Source: Pyropia haitanensis (Eukaryota > Rhodophyta > Bangiophyceae > Bangiales > Bangiaceae). Taken from it: a DNA stretch of 64,000 bases. The position numbers and the translations under genes are program-made. Within the stretch, counting starts at the first letter, position 1, and each line of letters begins with the position of its first letter. The stretch covers positions 1 to 64,000 of the forward strand of contig SDUX01000071.1 of the NCBI GenBank assembly GCA_008729055.1, in the 5' to 3' direction. Shown in pieces: positions 9,505 to 21,966 of the stretch. The notes below the pieces were generated by a model. That model ran no database searches. It worked only from the letters and a program-made list of their open reading frames with translations, and was not told the origin of the DNA.

Positions 9505-9522
9505 TTTTGTCGCCGACCGTCA

Positions 9523-9578
9523 CAGCTGGCTGTCGGGACCCCCACGTGGCAAAAACCATTCCACAAAATTGACACGTG
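9523..9578 (+). repeat. Three CANNTG palindromes at 20- and 30-bp spacing
   Basis: CAGCTG at 9523, CACGTG at 9543 and CACGTG at 9573 lie at offsets of 20 and 30 bp, that is, on roughly the same helical face. CANNTG is the E-box core recognised by bHLH proteins, but short palindromes arise easily by chance and a binding role is only a possibility. All three are kept in most copies. In the 50590 copy the first CACGTG is lost (cccccatggc). Confidence 0.6.
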
Positions 9579-9602
9579 GAAACCGGCGCTCCACAAAACA
9601 CT
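9543..9602 (+). repeat. 30-bp direct duplication carrying CACGTG
   Basis: The unit at 9543-9572 (cacgtggcaaaaaccattcc, then acaaaattga) is followed directly by a related unit at 9573-9602 (cacgtggaaaccggcgctcc, then acaaaacact). They share the CACGTGG start, the TCCACAAAA end and the length of 30 bp. This small tandem duplication spans the point I use as monomer boundary and exists in every complete copy. Confidence 0.85.
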
Positions 9603-12600
9603 CGTTGCATCCAACGGACGCGCCAACGAACGGGTCGGCCAACCACCCCATGCACGACGGTGCGGGTGGAACCTCGGACGTCGAGCGGGCGGATGTATGG
9701 CTGGAATAAAGGATGCGAGCGAATTCGGCCGCCGGAGCCCGTGCTGCATTGCTGTACACGCAAAAGTGGGCAAAAGTGGGCAACAGTGGGCAAAAGTGGG
9801 TGAGAGGCGGCCGACGACCGCATGCACGACCGTGGGGGTCGAACCTCGGACATCGAGCGGGCGGATCTATTGCTGGAATGAAGGATGCGCGCCAATTTGG
9901 CCGCCGGATCGTGTGCAGCATCGCTGTAGACGCAAAAGTGGGCAAAAGTGGGCAAAAGTGGGCAAAAGTGGGTAGGAAGTGGGTAAGAAGTGGGCAAAAA
10001 GTGGGCAAAAAGGGGGCCAAATTAGGACACAAATGGGCAATTGGGGGCAAGAACTTTCCATAACTGCAAAGAAAATTGAGGCGAAAGTCGCCAGAAAGTG
10101 GTCCAACAGTCGCCACAAAGTGCGCCCCGCCACCCAAACTGTCCACTGCGCGTTCCGCCCGTCACACTGGCGTGGACGGTGTGAGGGCGGAACTTTTGTC
10201 GCCGACCGTCACAGCTGGCTGTCGGGACCCCCACGTGGCAAAAACCATTCCACAAAATTGACACGTGGAAACCGGCGCTCCACAAAACACTCGTTGCATC
10301 CAACGGACGCGCCAACGAACGGGTCGGCCAACCACCCCATGCACGACGGTGCGGGTGGAACCTCGGACGTCGAGCGGGCGGATGTATGGCTGGAATAAAG
10401 GATGCGAGCGAATTCGGCCGCCGGAGCCCGTGCTGCATTGCTGTACACGCAAAAGTGGGCAAAAGTGGGCAACAGTGGGCAAAAGTGGGTGAGAGGCGGC
10501 CGACGACCGCATGCACGACCGTGGGGGTCGAACCTCGGACATCGAGCGGGCGGATCTATTGCTGGAATGAAGGATGCGCGCCAATTTGGCCGCCGGATCG
10601 TGTGCAGCATCGCTGTAGACGCAAAAGTGGGCAAAAGTGGGCAAAAGTGGGCAAAAGTGGGTAGGAAGTGGGTAAGAAGTGGGCAAAAAGTGGGCAAAAA
10701 GGGGGCCAAATTAGGACACAAATGGGCAATTGGGGGCAAGAACTTTCCATAACTGCAAAGAAAATTGAGGCGAAAGTCGCCAGAAAGTGGTCCAACAGTC
10801 GCCACAAAGTGCGCCCCGCCACCCAAACTGTCCACTGCGCGTTCCGCCCGTCACACTGGCGTGGACGGTGTGAGGGCGGAACTTTTGTCGCCGACCGTCA
10901 CAGCTGGCTGTCGGGACCCCCACGTGGCAAAAACCATTCCACAAAATTGACACGTGGAAACCGGCGCTCCACAAAACACTCGTTGCATCCAACGGACGCG
11001 CCAACGAACGGGTCGGCCAACCACCCCATGCACGACGGTGCGGGTGGAACCTCGGACGTCGAGCGGGCGGATGTATGGCTGGAATAAAGGATGCGAGCGA
11101 ATTCGGCCGCCGGAGCCCGTGCTGCATTGCTGTACACGCAAAAGTGGGCAAAAGTGGGCAACAGTGGGCAAAAGTGGGTGAGAGGCGGCCGACGACCGCA
11201 TGCACGACCGTGGGGGTCGAACCTCGGACATCGAGCGGGCGGATCTATTGCTGGAATGAAGGATGCGCGCCAATTTGGCCGCCGGATCGTGTGCAGCATC
11301 GCTGTAGACGCAAAAGTGGGCAAAAGTGGGCAAAAGTGGGCAAAAGTGGGTAGGAAGTGGGTAAGAAGTGGGCAAAAAGTGGGCAAAAAGGGGGCCAAAT
11401 TAGGACACAAATGGGCAATTGGGGGCAAGAACTTTCCATAACTGCAAAGAAAATTGAGGCGAAAGTCGCCAGAAAGTGGTCCAACAGTCGCCACAAAGTG
11501 CGCCCCGCCACCCAAACTGTCCACTGCGCGTTCCGCCCGTCACACTGGCGTGGACGGTGTGAGGGCGGAACTTTTGTCGCCGACCGTCACAGCTGGCTGT
11601 CGGGACCCCCACGTGGCAAAAACCATTCCACAAAATTGACACGTGGAAACCGGCGCTCCACAAAACACTCGTTGCATCCAACGGACGCGCCAACGAACGG
11701 GTCGGCCAACCACCCCATGCACGACGGTGCGGGTGGAACCTCGGACGTCGAGCGGGCGGATGTATGGCTGGAATAAAGGATGCGAGCGAATTCGGCCGCC
11801 GGAGCCCGTGCTGCATTGCTGTACACGCAAAAGTGGGCAAAAGTGGGCAACAGTGGGCAAAAGTGGGTGAGAGGCGGCCGACGACCGCATGCACGACCGT
11901 GGGGGTCGAACCTCGGACATCGAGCGGGCGGATCTATTGCTGGAATGAAGGATGCGCGCCAATTTGGCCGCCGGATCGTGTGCAGCATCGCTGTAGACGC
12001 AAAAGTGGGCAAAAGTGGGCAAAAGTGGGCAAAAGTGGGTAGGAAGTGGGTAAGAAGTGGGCAAAAAGTGGGCAAAAAGGGGGCCAAATTAGGACACAAA
12101 TGGGCAATTGGGGGCAAGAACTTTCCATAACTGCAAAGAAAATTGAGGCGAAAGTCGCCAGAAAGTGGTCCAACAGTCGCCACAAAGTGCGCCCCGCCAC
12201 CCAAACTGTCCACTGCGCGTTCCGCCCGTCACACTGGCGTGGACGGTGTGAGGGCGGAACTTTTGTCGCCGACCGTCACAGCTGGCTGTCGGGACCCCCA
12301 CGTGGCAAAAACCATTCCACAAAATTGACACGTGGAAACCGGCGCTCCACAAAACACTCGTTGCATCCAACGGACGCGCCAACGAACGGGTCGGCCAACC
12401 ACCCCATGCACGACGGTGCGGGTGGAACCTCGGACGTCGAGCGGGCGGATGTATGGCTGGAATAAAGGATGCGAGCGAATTCGGCCGCCGGAGCCCGTGC
12501 TGCATTGCTGTACACGCAAAAGTGGGCAAAAGTGGGCAACAGTGGGCAAAAGTGGGTGAGAGGCGGCCGACGACCGCATGCACGACCGTGGGGGTCGAAC

Positions 12601-15600
12601 CTCGGACATCGAGCGGGCGGATCTATTGCTGGAATGAAGGATGCGCGCCAATTTGGCCGCCGGATCGTGTGCAGCATCGCTGTAGACGCAAAAGTGGGCA
12701 AAAGTGGGCAAAAGTGGGCAAAAGTGGGTAGGAAGTGGGTAAGAAGTGGGCAAAAAGTGGGCAAAAAGGGGGCCAAATTAGGACACAAATGGGCAATTGG
12801 GGGCAAGAACTTTCCATAACTGCAAAGAAAATTGAGGCGAAAGTCGCCAGAAAGTGGTCCAACAGTCGCCACAAAGTGCGCCCCGCCACCCAAACTGTCC
12901 ACTGCGCGTTCCGCCCGTCACACTGGCGTGGACGGTGTGAGGGCGGAACTTTTGTCGCCGACCGTCACAGCTGGCTGTCGGGACCCCCACGTGGCAAAAA
13001 CCATTCCACAAAATTGACACGTGGAAACCGGCGCTCCACAAAACACTCGTTGCATCCAACGGACGCGCCAACGAACGGGTCGGCCAACCACCCCATGCAC
13101 GACGGTGCGGGTGGAACCTCGGACGTCGAGCGGGCGGATGTATGGCTGGAATAAAGGATGCGAGCGAATTCGGCCGCCGGAGCCCGTGCTGCATTGCTGT
13201 ACACGCAAAAGTGGGCAAAAGTGGGCAACAGTGGGCAAAAGTGGGTGAGAGGCGGCCGACGACCGCATGCACGACCGTGGGGGTCGAACCTCGGACATCG
13301 AGCGGGCGGATCTATTGCTGGAATGAAGGATGCGCGCCAATTTGGCCGCCGGATCGTGTGCAGCATCGCTGTAGACGCAAAAGTGGGCAAAAGTGGGCAA
13401 AAGTGGGCAAAAGTGGGTAGGAAGTGGGTAAGAAGTGGGCAAAAAGTGGGCAAAAAGGGGGCCAAATTAGGACACAAATGGGCAATTGGGGGCAAGAACT
13501 TTCCATAACTGCAAAGAAAATTGAGGCGAAAGTCGCCAGAAAGTGGTCCAACAGTCGCCACAAAGTGCGCCCCGCCACCCAAACTGTCCACTGCGCGTTC
13601 CGCCCGTCACACTGGCGTGGACGGTGTGAGGGCGGAACTTTTGTCGCCGACCGTCACAGCTGGCTGTCGGGACCCCCACGTGGCAAAAACCATTCCACAA
13701 AATTGACACGTGGAAACCGGCGCTCCACAAAACACTCGTTGCATCCAACGGACGCGCCAACGAACGGGTCGGCCAACCACCCCATGCACGACGGTGCGGG
13801 TGGAACCTCGGACGTCGAGCGGGCGGATGTATGGCTGGAATAAAGGATGCGAGCGAATTCGGCCGCCGGAGCCCGTGCTGCATTGCTGTACACGCAAAAG
13901 TGGGCAAAAGTGGGCAACAGTGGGCAAAAGTGGGTGAGAGGCGGCCGACGACCGCATGCACGACCGTGGGGGTCGAACCTCGGACATCGAGCGGGCGGAT
14001 CTATTGCTGGAATGAAGGATGCGCGCCAATTTGGCCGCCGGATCGTGTGCAGCATCGCTGTAGACGCAAAAGTGGGCAAAAGTGGGCAAAAGTGGGCAAA
14101 AGTGGGTAGGAAGTGGGTAAGAAGTGGGCAAAAAGTGGGCAAAAAGGGGGCCAAATTAGGACACAAATGGGCAATTGGGGGCAAGAACTTTCCATAACTG
14201 CAAAGAAAATTGAGGCGAAAGTCGCCAGAAAGTGGTCCAACAGTCGCCACAAAGTGCGCCCCGCCACCCAAACTGTCCACTGCGCGTTCCGCCCGTCACA
14301 CTGGCGTGGACGGTGTGAGGGCGGAACTTTTGTCGCCGACCGTCACAGCTGGCTGTCGGGACCCCCACGTGGCAAAAACCATTCCACAAAATTGACACGT
14401 GGAAACCGGCGCTCCACAAAACACTCGTTGCATCCAACGGACGCGCCAACGAACGGGTCGGCCAACCACCCCATGCACGACGGTGCGGGTGGAACCTCGG
14501 ACGTCGAGCGGGCGGATGTATGGCTGGAATAAAGGATGCGAGCGAATTCGGCCGCCGGAGCCCGTGCTGCATTGCTGTACACGCAAAAGTGGGCAAAAGT
14601 GGGCAACAGTGGGCAAAAGTGGGTGAGAGGCGGCCGACGACCGCATGCACGACCGTGGGGGTCGAACCTCGGACATCGAGCGGGCGGATCTATTGCTGGA
14701 ATGAAGGATGCGCGCCAATTTGGCCGCCGGATCGTGTGCAGCATCGCTGTAGACGCAAAAGTGGGCAAAAGTGGGCAAAAGTGGGCAAAAGTGGGTAGGA
14801 AGTGGGTAAGAAGTGGGCAAAAAGTGGGCAAAAAGGGGGCCAAATTAGGACACAAATGGGCAATTGGGGGCAAGAACTTTCCATAACTGCAAAGAAAATT
14901 GAGGCGAAAGTCGCCAGAAAGTGGTCCAACAGTCGCCACAAAGTGCGCCCCGCCACCCAAACTGTCCACTGCGCGTTCCGCCCGTCACACTGGCGTGGAC
15001 GGTGTGAGGGCGGAACTTTTGTCGCCGACCGTCACAGCTGGCTGTCGGGACCCCCACGTGGCAAAAACCATTCCACAAAATTGACACGTGGAAACCGGCG
15101 CTCCACAAAACACTCGTTGCATCCAACGGACGCGCCAACGAACGGGTCGGCCAACCACCCCATGCACGACGGTGCGGGTGGAACCTCGGACGTCGAGCGG
15201 GCGGATGTATGGCTGGAATAAAGGATGCGAGCGAATTCGGCCGCCGGAGCCCGTGCTGCATTGCTGTACACGCAAAAGTGGGCAAAAGTGGGCAACAGTG
15301 GGCAAAAGTGGGTGAGAGGCGGCCGACGACCGCATGCACGACCGTGGGGGTCGAACCTCGGACATCGAGCGGGCGGATCTATTGCTGGAATGAAGGATGC
15401 GCGCCAATTTGGCCGCCGGATCGTGTGCAGCATCGCTGTAGACGCAAAAGTGGGCAAAAGTGGGCAAAAGTGGGCAAAAGTGGGTAGGAAGTGGGTAAGA
15501 AGTGGGCAAAAAGTGGGCAAAAAGGGGGCCAAATTAGGACACAAATGGGCAATTGGGGGCAAGAACTTTCCATAACTGCAAAGAAAATTGAGGCGAAAGT

Positions 15601-18600
15601 CGCCAGAAAGTGGTCCAACAGTCGCCACAAAGTGCGCCCCGCCACCCAAACTGTCCACTGCGCGTTCCGCCCGTCACACTGGCGTGGACGGTGTGAGGGC
15701 GGAACTTTTGTCGCCGACCGTCACAGCTGGCTGTCGGGACCCCCACGTGGCAAAAACCATTCCACAAAATTGACACGTGGAAACCGGCGCTCCACAAAAC
15801 ACTCGTTGCATCCAACGGACGCGCCAACGAACGGGTCGGCCAACCACCCCATGCACGACGGTGCGGGTGGAACCTCGGACGTCGAGCGGGCGGATGTATG
15901 GCTGGAATAAAGGATGCGAGCGAATTCGGCCGCCGGAGCCCGTGCTGCATTGCTGTACACGCAAAAGTGGGCAAAAGTGGGCAACAGTGGGCAAAAGTGG
16001 GTGAGAGGCGGCCGACGACCGCATGCACGACCGTGGGGGTCGAACCTCGGACATCGAGCGGGCGGATCTATTGCTGGAATGAAGGATGCGCGCCAATTTG
16101 GCCGCCGGATCGTGTGCAGCATCGCTGTAGACGCAAAAGTGGGCAAAAGTGGGCAAAAGTGGGCAAAAGTGGGTAGGAAGTGGGTAAGAAGTGGGCAAAA
16201 AGTGGGCAAAAAGGGGGCCAAATTAGGACACAAATGGGCAATTGGGGGCAAGAACTTTCCATAACTGCAAAGAAAATTGAGGCGAAAGTCGCCAGAAAGT
16301 GGTCCAACAGTCGCCACAAAGTGCGCCCCGCCACCCAAACTGTCCACTGCGCGTTCCGCCCGTCACACTGGCGTGGACGGTGTGAGGGCGGAACTTTTGT
16401 CGCCGACCGTCACAGCTGGCTGTCGGGACCCCCACGTGGCAAAAACCATTCCACAAAATTGACACGTGGAAACCGGCGCTCCACAAAACACTCGTTGCAT
16501 CCAACGGACGCGCCAACGAACGGGTCGGCCAACCACCCCATGCACGACGGTGCGGGTGGAACCTCGGACGTCGAGCGGGCGGATGTATGGCTGGAATAAA
16601 GGATGCGAGCGAATTCGGCCGCCGGAGCCCGTGCTGCATTGCTGTACACGCAAAAGTGGGCAAAAGTGGGCAACAGTGGGCAAAAGTGGGTGAGAGGCGG
16701 CCGACGACCGCATGCACGACCGTGGGGGTCGAACCTCGGACATCGAGCGGGCGGATCTATTGCTGGAATGAAGGATGCGCGCCAATTTGGCCGCCGGATC
16801 GTGTGCAGCATCGCTGTAGACGCAAAAGTGGGCAAAAGTGGGCAAAAGTGGGCAAAAGTGGGTAGGAAGTGGGTAAGAAGTGGGCAAAAAGTGGGCAAAA
16901 AGGGGGCCAAATTAGGACACAAATGGGCAATTGGGGGCAAGAACTTTCCATAACTGCAAAGAAAATTGAGGCGAAAGTCGCCAGAAAGTGGTCCAACAGT
17001 CGCCACAAAGTGCGCCCCGCCACCCAAACTGTCCACTGCGCGTTCCGCCCGTCACACTGGCGTGGACGGTGTGAGGGCGGAACTTTTGTCGCCGACCGTC
17101 ACAGCTGGCTGTCGGGACCCCCACGTGGCAAAAACCATTCCACAAAATTGACACGTGGAAACCGGCGCTCCACAAAACACTCGTTGCATCCAACGGACGC
17201 GCCAACGAACGGGTCGGCCAACCACCCCATGCACGACGGTGCGGGTGGAACCTCGGACGTCGAGCGGGCGGATGTATGGCTGGAATAAAGGATGCGAGCG
17301 AATTCGGCCGCCGGAGCCCGTGCTGCATTGCTGTACACGCAAAAGTGGGCAAAAGTGGGCAACAGTGGGCAAAAGTGGGTGAGAGGCGGCCGACGACCGC
17401 ATGCACGACCGTGGGGGTCGAACCTCGGACATCGAGCGGGCGGATCTATTGCTGGAATGAAGGATGCGCGCCAATTTGGCCGCCGGATCGTGTGCAGCAT
17501 CGCTGTAGACGCAAAAGTGGGCAAAAGTGGGCAAAAGTGGGCAAAAGTGGGTAGGAAGTGGGTAAGAAGTGGGCAAAAAGTGGGCAAAAAGGGGGCCAAA
17601 TTAGGACACAAATGGGCAATTGGGGGCAAGAACTTTCCATAACTGCAAAGAAAATTGAGGCGAAAGTCGCCAGAAAGTGGTCCAACAGTCGCCACAAAGT
17701 GCGCCCCGCCACCCAAACTGTCCACTGCGCGTTCCGCCCGTCACACTGGCGTGGACGGTGTGAGGGCGGAACTTTTGTCGCCGACCGTCACAGCTGGCTG
17801 TCGGGACCCCCACGTGGCAAAAACCATTCCACAAAATTGACACGTGGAAACCGGCGCTCCACAAAACACTCGTTGCATCCAACGGACGCGCCAACGAACG
17901 GGTCGGCCAACCACCCCATGCACGACGGTGCGGGTGGAACCTCGGACGTCGAGCGGGCGGATGTATGGCTGGAATAAAGGATGCGAGCGAATTCGGCCGC
18001 CGGAGCCCGTGCTGCATTGCTGTACACGCAAAAGTGGGCAAAAGTGGGCAACAGTGGGCAAAAGTGGGTGAGAGGCGGCCGACGACCGCATGCACGACCG
18101 TGGGGGTCGAACCTCGGACATCGAGCGGGCGGATCTATTGCTGGAATGAAGGATGCGCGCCAATTTGGCCGCCGGATCGTGTGCAGCATCGCTGTAGACG
18201 CAAAAGTGGGCAAAAGTGGGCAAAAGTGGGCAAAAGTGGGTAGGAAGTGGGTAAGAAGTGGGCAAAAAGTGGGCAAAAAGGGGGCCAAATTAGGACACAA
18301 ATGGGCAATTGGGGGCAAGAACTTTCCATAACTGCAAAGAAAATTGAGGCGAAAGTCGCCAGAAAGTGGTCCAACAGTCGCCACAAAGTGCGCCCCGCCA
18401 CCCAAACTGTCCACTGCGCGTTCCGCCCGTCACACTGGCGTGGACGGTGTGAGGGCGGAACTTTTGTCGCCGACCGTCACAGCTGGCTGTCGGGACCCCC
18501 ACGTGGCAAAAACCATTCCACAAAATTGACACGTGGAAACCGGCGCTCCACAAAACACTCGTTGCATCCAACGGACGCGCCAACGAACGGGTCGGCCAAC

Positions 18601-19713
18601 CACCCCATGCACGACGGTGCGGGTGGAACCTCGGACGTCGAGCGGGCGGATGTATGGCTGGAATAAAGGATGCGAGCGAATTCGGCCGCCGGAGCCCGTG
18701 CTGCATTGCTGTACACGCAAAAGTGGGCAAAAGTGGGCAACAGTGGGCAAAAGTGGGTGAGAGGCGGCCGACGACCGCATGCACGACCGTGGGGGTCGAA
18801 CCTCGGACATCGAGCGGGCGGATCTATTGCTGGAATGAAGGATGCGCGCCAATTTGGCCGCCGGATCGTGTGCAGCATCGCTGTAGACGCAAAAGTGGGC
18901 AAAAGTGGGCAAAAGTGGGCAAAAGTGGGTAGGAAGTGGGTAAGAAGTGGGCAAAAAGTGGGCAAAAAGGGGGCCAAATTAGGACACAAATGGGCAATTG
19001 GGGGCAAGAACTTTCCATAACTGCAAAGAAAATTGAGGCGAAAGTCGCCAGAAAGTGGTCCAACAGTCGCCACAAAGTGCGCCCCGCCACCCAAACTGTC
19101 CACTGCGCGTTCCGCCCGTCACACTGGCGTGGACGGTGTGAGGGCGGAACTTTTGTCGCCGACCGTCACAGCTGGCTGTCGGGACCCCCACGTGGCAAAA
19201 ACCATTCCACAAAATTGACACGTGGAAACCGGCGCTCCACAAAACACTCGTTGCATCCAACGGACGCGCCAACGAACGGGTCGGCCAACCACCCCATGCA
19301 CGACGGTGCGGGTGGAACCTCGGACGTCGAGCGGGCGGATGTATGGCTGGAATAAAGGATGCGAGCGAATTCGGCCGCCGGAGCCCGTGCTGCATTGCTG
19401 TACACGCAAAAGTGGGCAAAAGTGGGCAACAGTGGGCAAAAGTGGGTGAGAGGCGGCCGACGACCGCATGCACGACCGTGGGGGTCGAACCTCGGACATC
19501 GAGCGGGCGGATCTATTGCTGGAATGAAGGATGCGCGCCAATTTGGCCGCCGGATCGTGTGCAGCATCGCTGTAGACGCAAAAGTGGGCAAAAGTGGGCA
19601 AAAGTGGGCAAAAGTGGGTAGGAAGTGGGTAAGAAGTGGGCAAAAAGTGGGCAAAAAGGGGGCCAAATTAGGACACAAATGGGCAATTGGGGGCAAGAAC
19701 TTTCCATAACTGC

Positions 19714-19950
19714 AAGAAAATTGAGACGAAAGTCGCCAGAAAGTGGTCCAACAGTCGCCACAAAGTGCGCCCCGCCACCCAAACTGTCCACTGCGCGTTC
19801 CGCCCGTCACACTGGCGTGGACGGTGTGAGGGCGGAACTTTTGTCGCCGACCGTCACAGCTGGCTGTCGGGACCCCCACGTGGCAAAAACCATTCCACAA
19901 AATTGACACGTGGAAACCGGCGCTCCACAAACACTCGTTGCATCCAACGG
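19714..19950 (+). repeat. Variable satellite flank before gap 1
   Basis: The remainder of monomer 19222 and the start of monomer 19910 depart from the homogeneous block by one-base changes: ctgcaagaaa for ctgcaaagaaa, gagacg for gaggcg, and ccacaaacactcg for ccacaaaacactcg. Sequence stops at catccaacgg. Confidence 0.92.
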
Positions 19951-20256
19951 NNNNNNNNNNNNNNNNNNNNNNNNNNNNNNNNNNNNNNNNNNNNNNNNNN
20001 NNNNNNNNNNNNNNNNNNNNNNNNNNNNNNNNNNNNNNNNNNNNNNNNNNNNNNNNNNNNNNNNNNNNNNNNNNNNNNNNNNNNNNNNNNNNNNNNNNNN
20101 NNNNNNNNNNNNNNNNNNNNNNNNNNNNNNNNNNNNNNNNNNNNNNNNNNNNNNNNNNNNNNNNNNNNNNNNNNNNNNNNNNNNNNNNNNNNNNNNNNNN
20201 NNNNNNNNNNNNNNNNNNNNNNNNNNNNNNNNNNNNNNNNNNNNNNNNNNNNNNNN
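19951..20256. other. Assembly gap 1 (306 N)
   Basis: An undetermined run. Sequence stops at catccaacgg and resumes at caattggggg. In an intact monomer those points are separated by 421 bp (or 421 plus a multiple of 689), so the N length is not in register with the repeat and should not be read as a true distance. Confidence 0.99.
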
Positions 20257-21161
20257 CAATTGGGGGCCAGAAGTTTTGCAAAGAAAATTGAGGCGAAAGT
20301 CGCCAGAAAGGTCCAACAGTCGCCACAAAGTGCGCCCCGCCACCCAAAACTGTCCACTGCGCGTTCCGCCCGTCACACTGGCGTGGACGGTGTGAGGGCG
20401 GAACTTTTGTCGCCGACCGTCACAGCTGGCTGTCGGGACCCCCACGTGGCAAAACCATTCCACAAAATGACACGTGGAAACCGGCGCTCCACAAAACACT
20501 CGTTGCATCCAACGACGCGCCAACGAACGGGTCGGCCAACCACCCCATGCACGACGGTGCGGGTGGAACCTCGGACGTCAAGCGGGCGGATGTATGGCTG
20601 GAATAAAGGATGCGAGCGAATTCGGCCGCCGGAGCGCGTGCAGCATTGCTGTACACGCAAAAGTGGGCAAAAGTGGGCAACAGTGGGCAAAAGTGGGTGA
20701 GAGGCGGCCGACGACCGCATGCACGACCGTGGGGGTCGAACCTCGGACATCGAGCGGGCGGATCTATTGCTGGAATGAAGGATGCGCGCCAATTTGGCCG
20801 CCGGATCGTGTGCAGCATCGCTGTAGACGCAAAAGTGGGCAAAAGTGGGCAAAAGTGGGCAAAAGTGGGTAGGAAGTGGGTAAGAAGTGGGCAAAAAGTG
20901 GGCAAAAAGGGGGCCAAATTAGGACACAAATGGGCAATTGGGGGCAAGAACTTTCCATAACTGCGAAGAAAATTGAGACGAAAGTCGCCAGAAAGTGGTC
21001 CAACAGTCGCCACAAAGTGCGCCCCGCCACCCAAACTGTCCACTGCGCGTTCCGCCCGTCACACTGGCGTGGACGGTGTGAGGGCGGAACTTTTGTCGCC
21101 GACCGTCACAGCTGGCTGTCGGGACCCCCACGTGGCAAAAACCATTCCACAAAATTGACAC

Positions 21162-21870
21162 GTGGAAACCGGCGCTCCACAAAACACTCGTTGCATCCAA
21201 CGGACGCGCCAACGAACGGGTCGGCCAACCACCCCATGCACGACGGTGCGGGTGGAACCTCGGACGTCAAGCGGGCGGATGTATGGCTGGAATAAAGGAT
21301 GCGAGCGAATTCGGCCGCCGGAGCGCGTGCAGCATTGCTGTACACGCAAAAGTGGGCAAAAGTGGGCAACAGTGGGCAAAAGTGGGTGAGAGGCGGCCGA
21401 CGACCGCATGCACGACCGTGGGGGTCGAACCTCGGACATCGAGCGGGCGGATCTATTGCTGGAATGAAGTATGCGCGCCAATTTGGCCGCCGGATCGTGT
21501 GCAGCATCGCTGTAGACGCAAAAGTGGGCAAAAGTGGGCAAAAGTGGGCAAAAGTGGGCAAAAGTGGGCAAAAGTGGGTAGGAAGTGGGTAAGAAGTGGG
21601 CAAAAAGTGGGCAAAAAGGGGGCCAAATTAGGACACAAATGGGCAATTGGGGGCAAGAACTTTCCATAACTGCGAAGAAAATTGAGACGAAAGTCGCCAG
21701 AAAGTGGTCCAACAGTCGCCACAAAGTGCGCCCCGCCACCCAAACTGTCCACTGCGCGTTCCGCCCGTCACACTGGCGTGGACGGTGTGAGGGCGGAACT
21801 TTTGTCGCCGACCGTCACAGCTGGCTGTCGGGACCCCCACGTGGCAAAAACCATTCCACAAAATTGACAC
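21162..21870 (+). repeat. 709-bp monomer with six alpha 10-mers and the gtatgcg alpha variant
   Basis: It carries cgtcaag, gcgcgtgcag, gaagtatgcg (T at 21470), six 10-mer units in alpha, gcgaag and gagacg. The monomer at 23249-23957 has the same combination and length, exactly 2,087 bp on (three monomers plus 20 bp). Similar monomers with the same T lie at 26033 (five units) and 39798. Confidence 0.9.
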
Positions 21871-21966
21871 GTGGAAACCGGCGCTCCACAAAACACTCGT
21901 TGCATCCAACGGACGCGCCAACGAACGGGTCGGCCAACCACCTCATGCACGACGGTGCGGGTGGAA

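Larger units (their letters stand above)
8887..9575 (+). repeat. Reference 689-bp satellite monomer
   Basis: Chosen as type copy because it is identical to its neighbours and has no indels. In order: leader with half of a 30-bp duplication (8887-8960), beta block (8961-9112), linker (9113-9132), alpha block (9133-9284), 11-mer tract (9278-9321), then about 254 bp holding a degenerate tract, the hairpin and the CACGTG pair. One EcoRI-type GAATTC (in beta) and one GCATGC (at the start of alpha) occur per copy. Because 689 = 3 x 229 + 2, reading frames shift at every repeat, which argues against selection for a repeated protein. Confidence 0.96.
8662..19713 (+). repeat. Homogeneous block: about 16 consecutive indistinguishable 689-bp monomers
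   Basis: Monomer starts run 8887, 9576, 10265, 10954 and so on to 19222 at an exact 689-bp step (15 steps in 10,335 bp). Every copy shows the same diagnostic state: gacgtcgag, ggagcccgtgctg, gaatgaaggatgcg, four 10-mers in alpha, actgcaaag, ttgaggcg and cagtcgcc. I found no base difference between copies. The first departure upstream is near 8655 (cacaatggcc for cacaaatggg). The first downstream is near 19714 (ctgcaagaaaattgagacg). This is either very recent amplification/homogenisation or consensus copying during assembly. Confidence 0.96.

Noticed and set aside
9463..9508. Bacterial-type intrinsic terminator (hairpin plus T run)
   Set aside because: There is no gene upstream, the T run has only four bases, and the context is a eukaryote-type satellite.
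8887..9575. Short open frames (60-210 codons) recurring in every monomer on both strands
   Set aside because: The 10-mer has no stop in any frame and reads as one cyclic 10-residue peptide in all three frames of a strand (KVGKSGQKWA on plus, AHFCPLLPTF on minus). 689 is not a multiple of three, frames overlap on both strands, and indels between copies are not frame-preserving.
9463..9575. Helitron 3' end (hairpin near a CTRR terminus)
   Set aside because: No CTRR follows the hairpin at the expected distance, and there is no 5' TC end, Rep/helicase or A/T insertion boundary.
8662..19713. CRISPR-like regular repeat array
   Set aside because: The repeating unit is 689 bp with no short repeat/unique spacer alternation and no cas genes.
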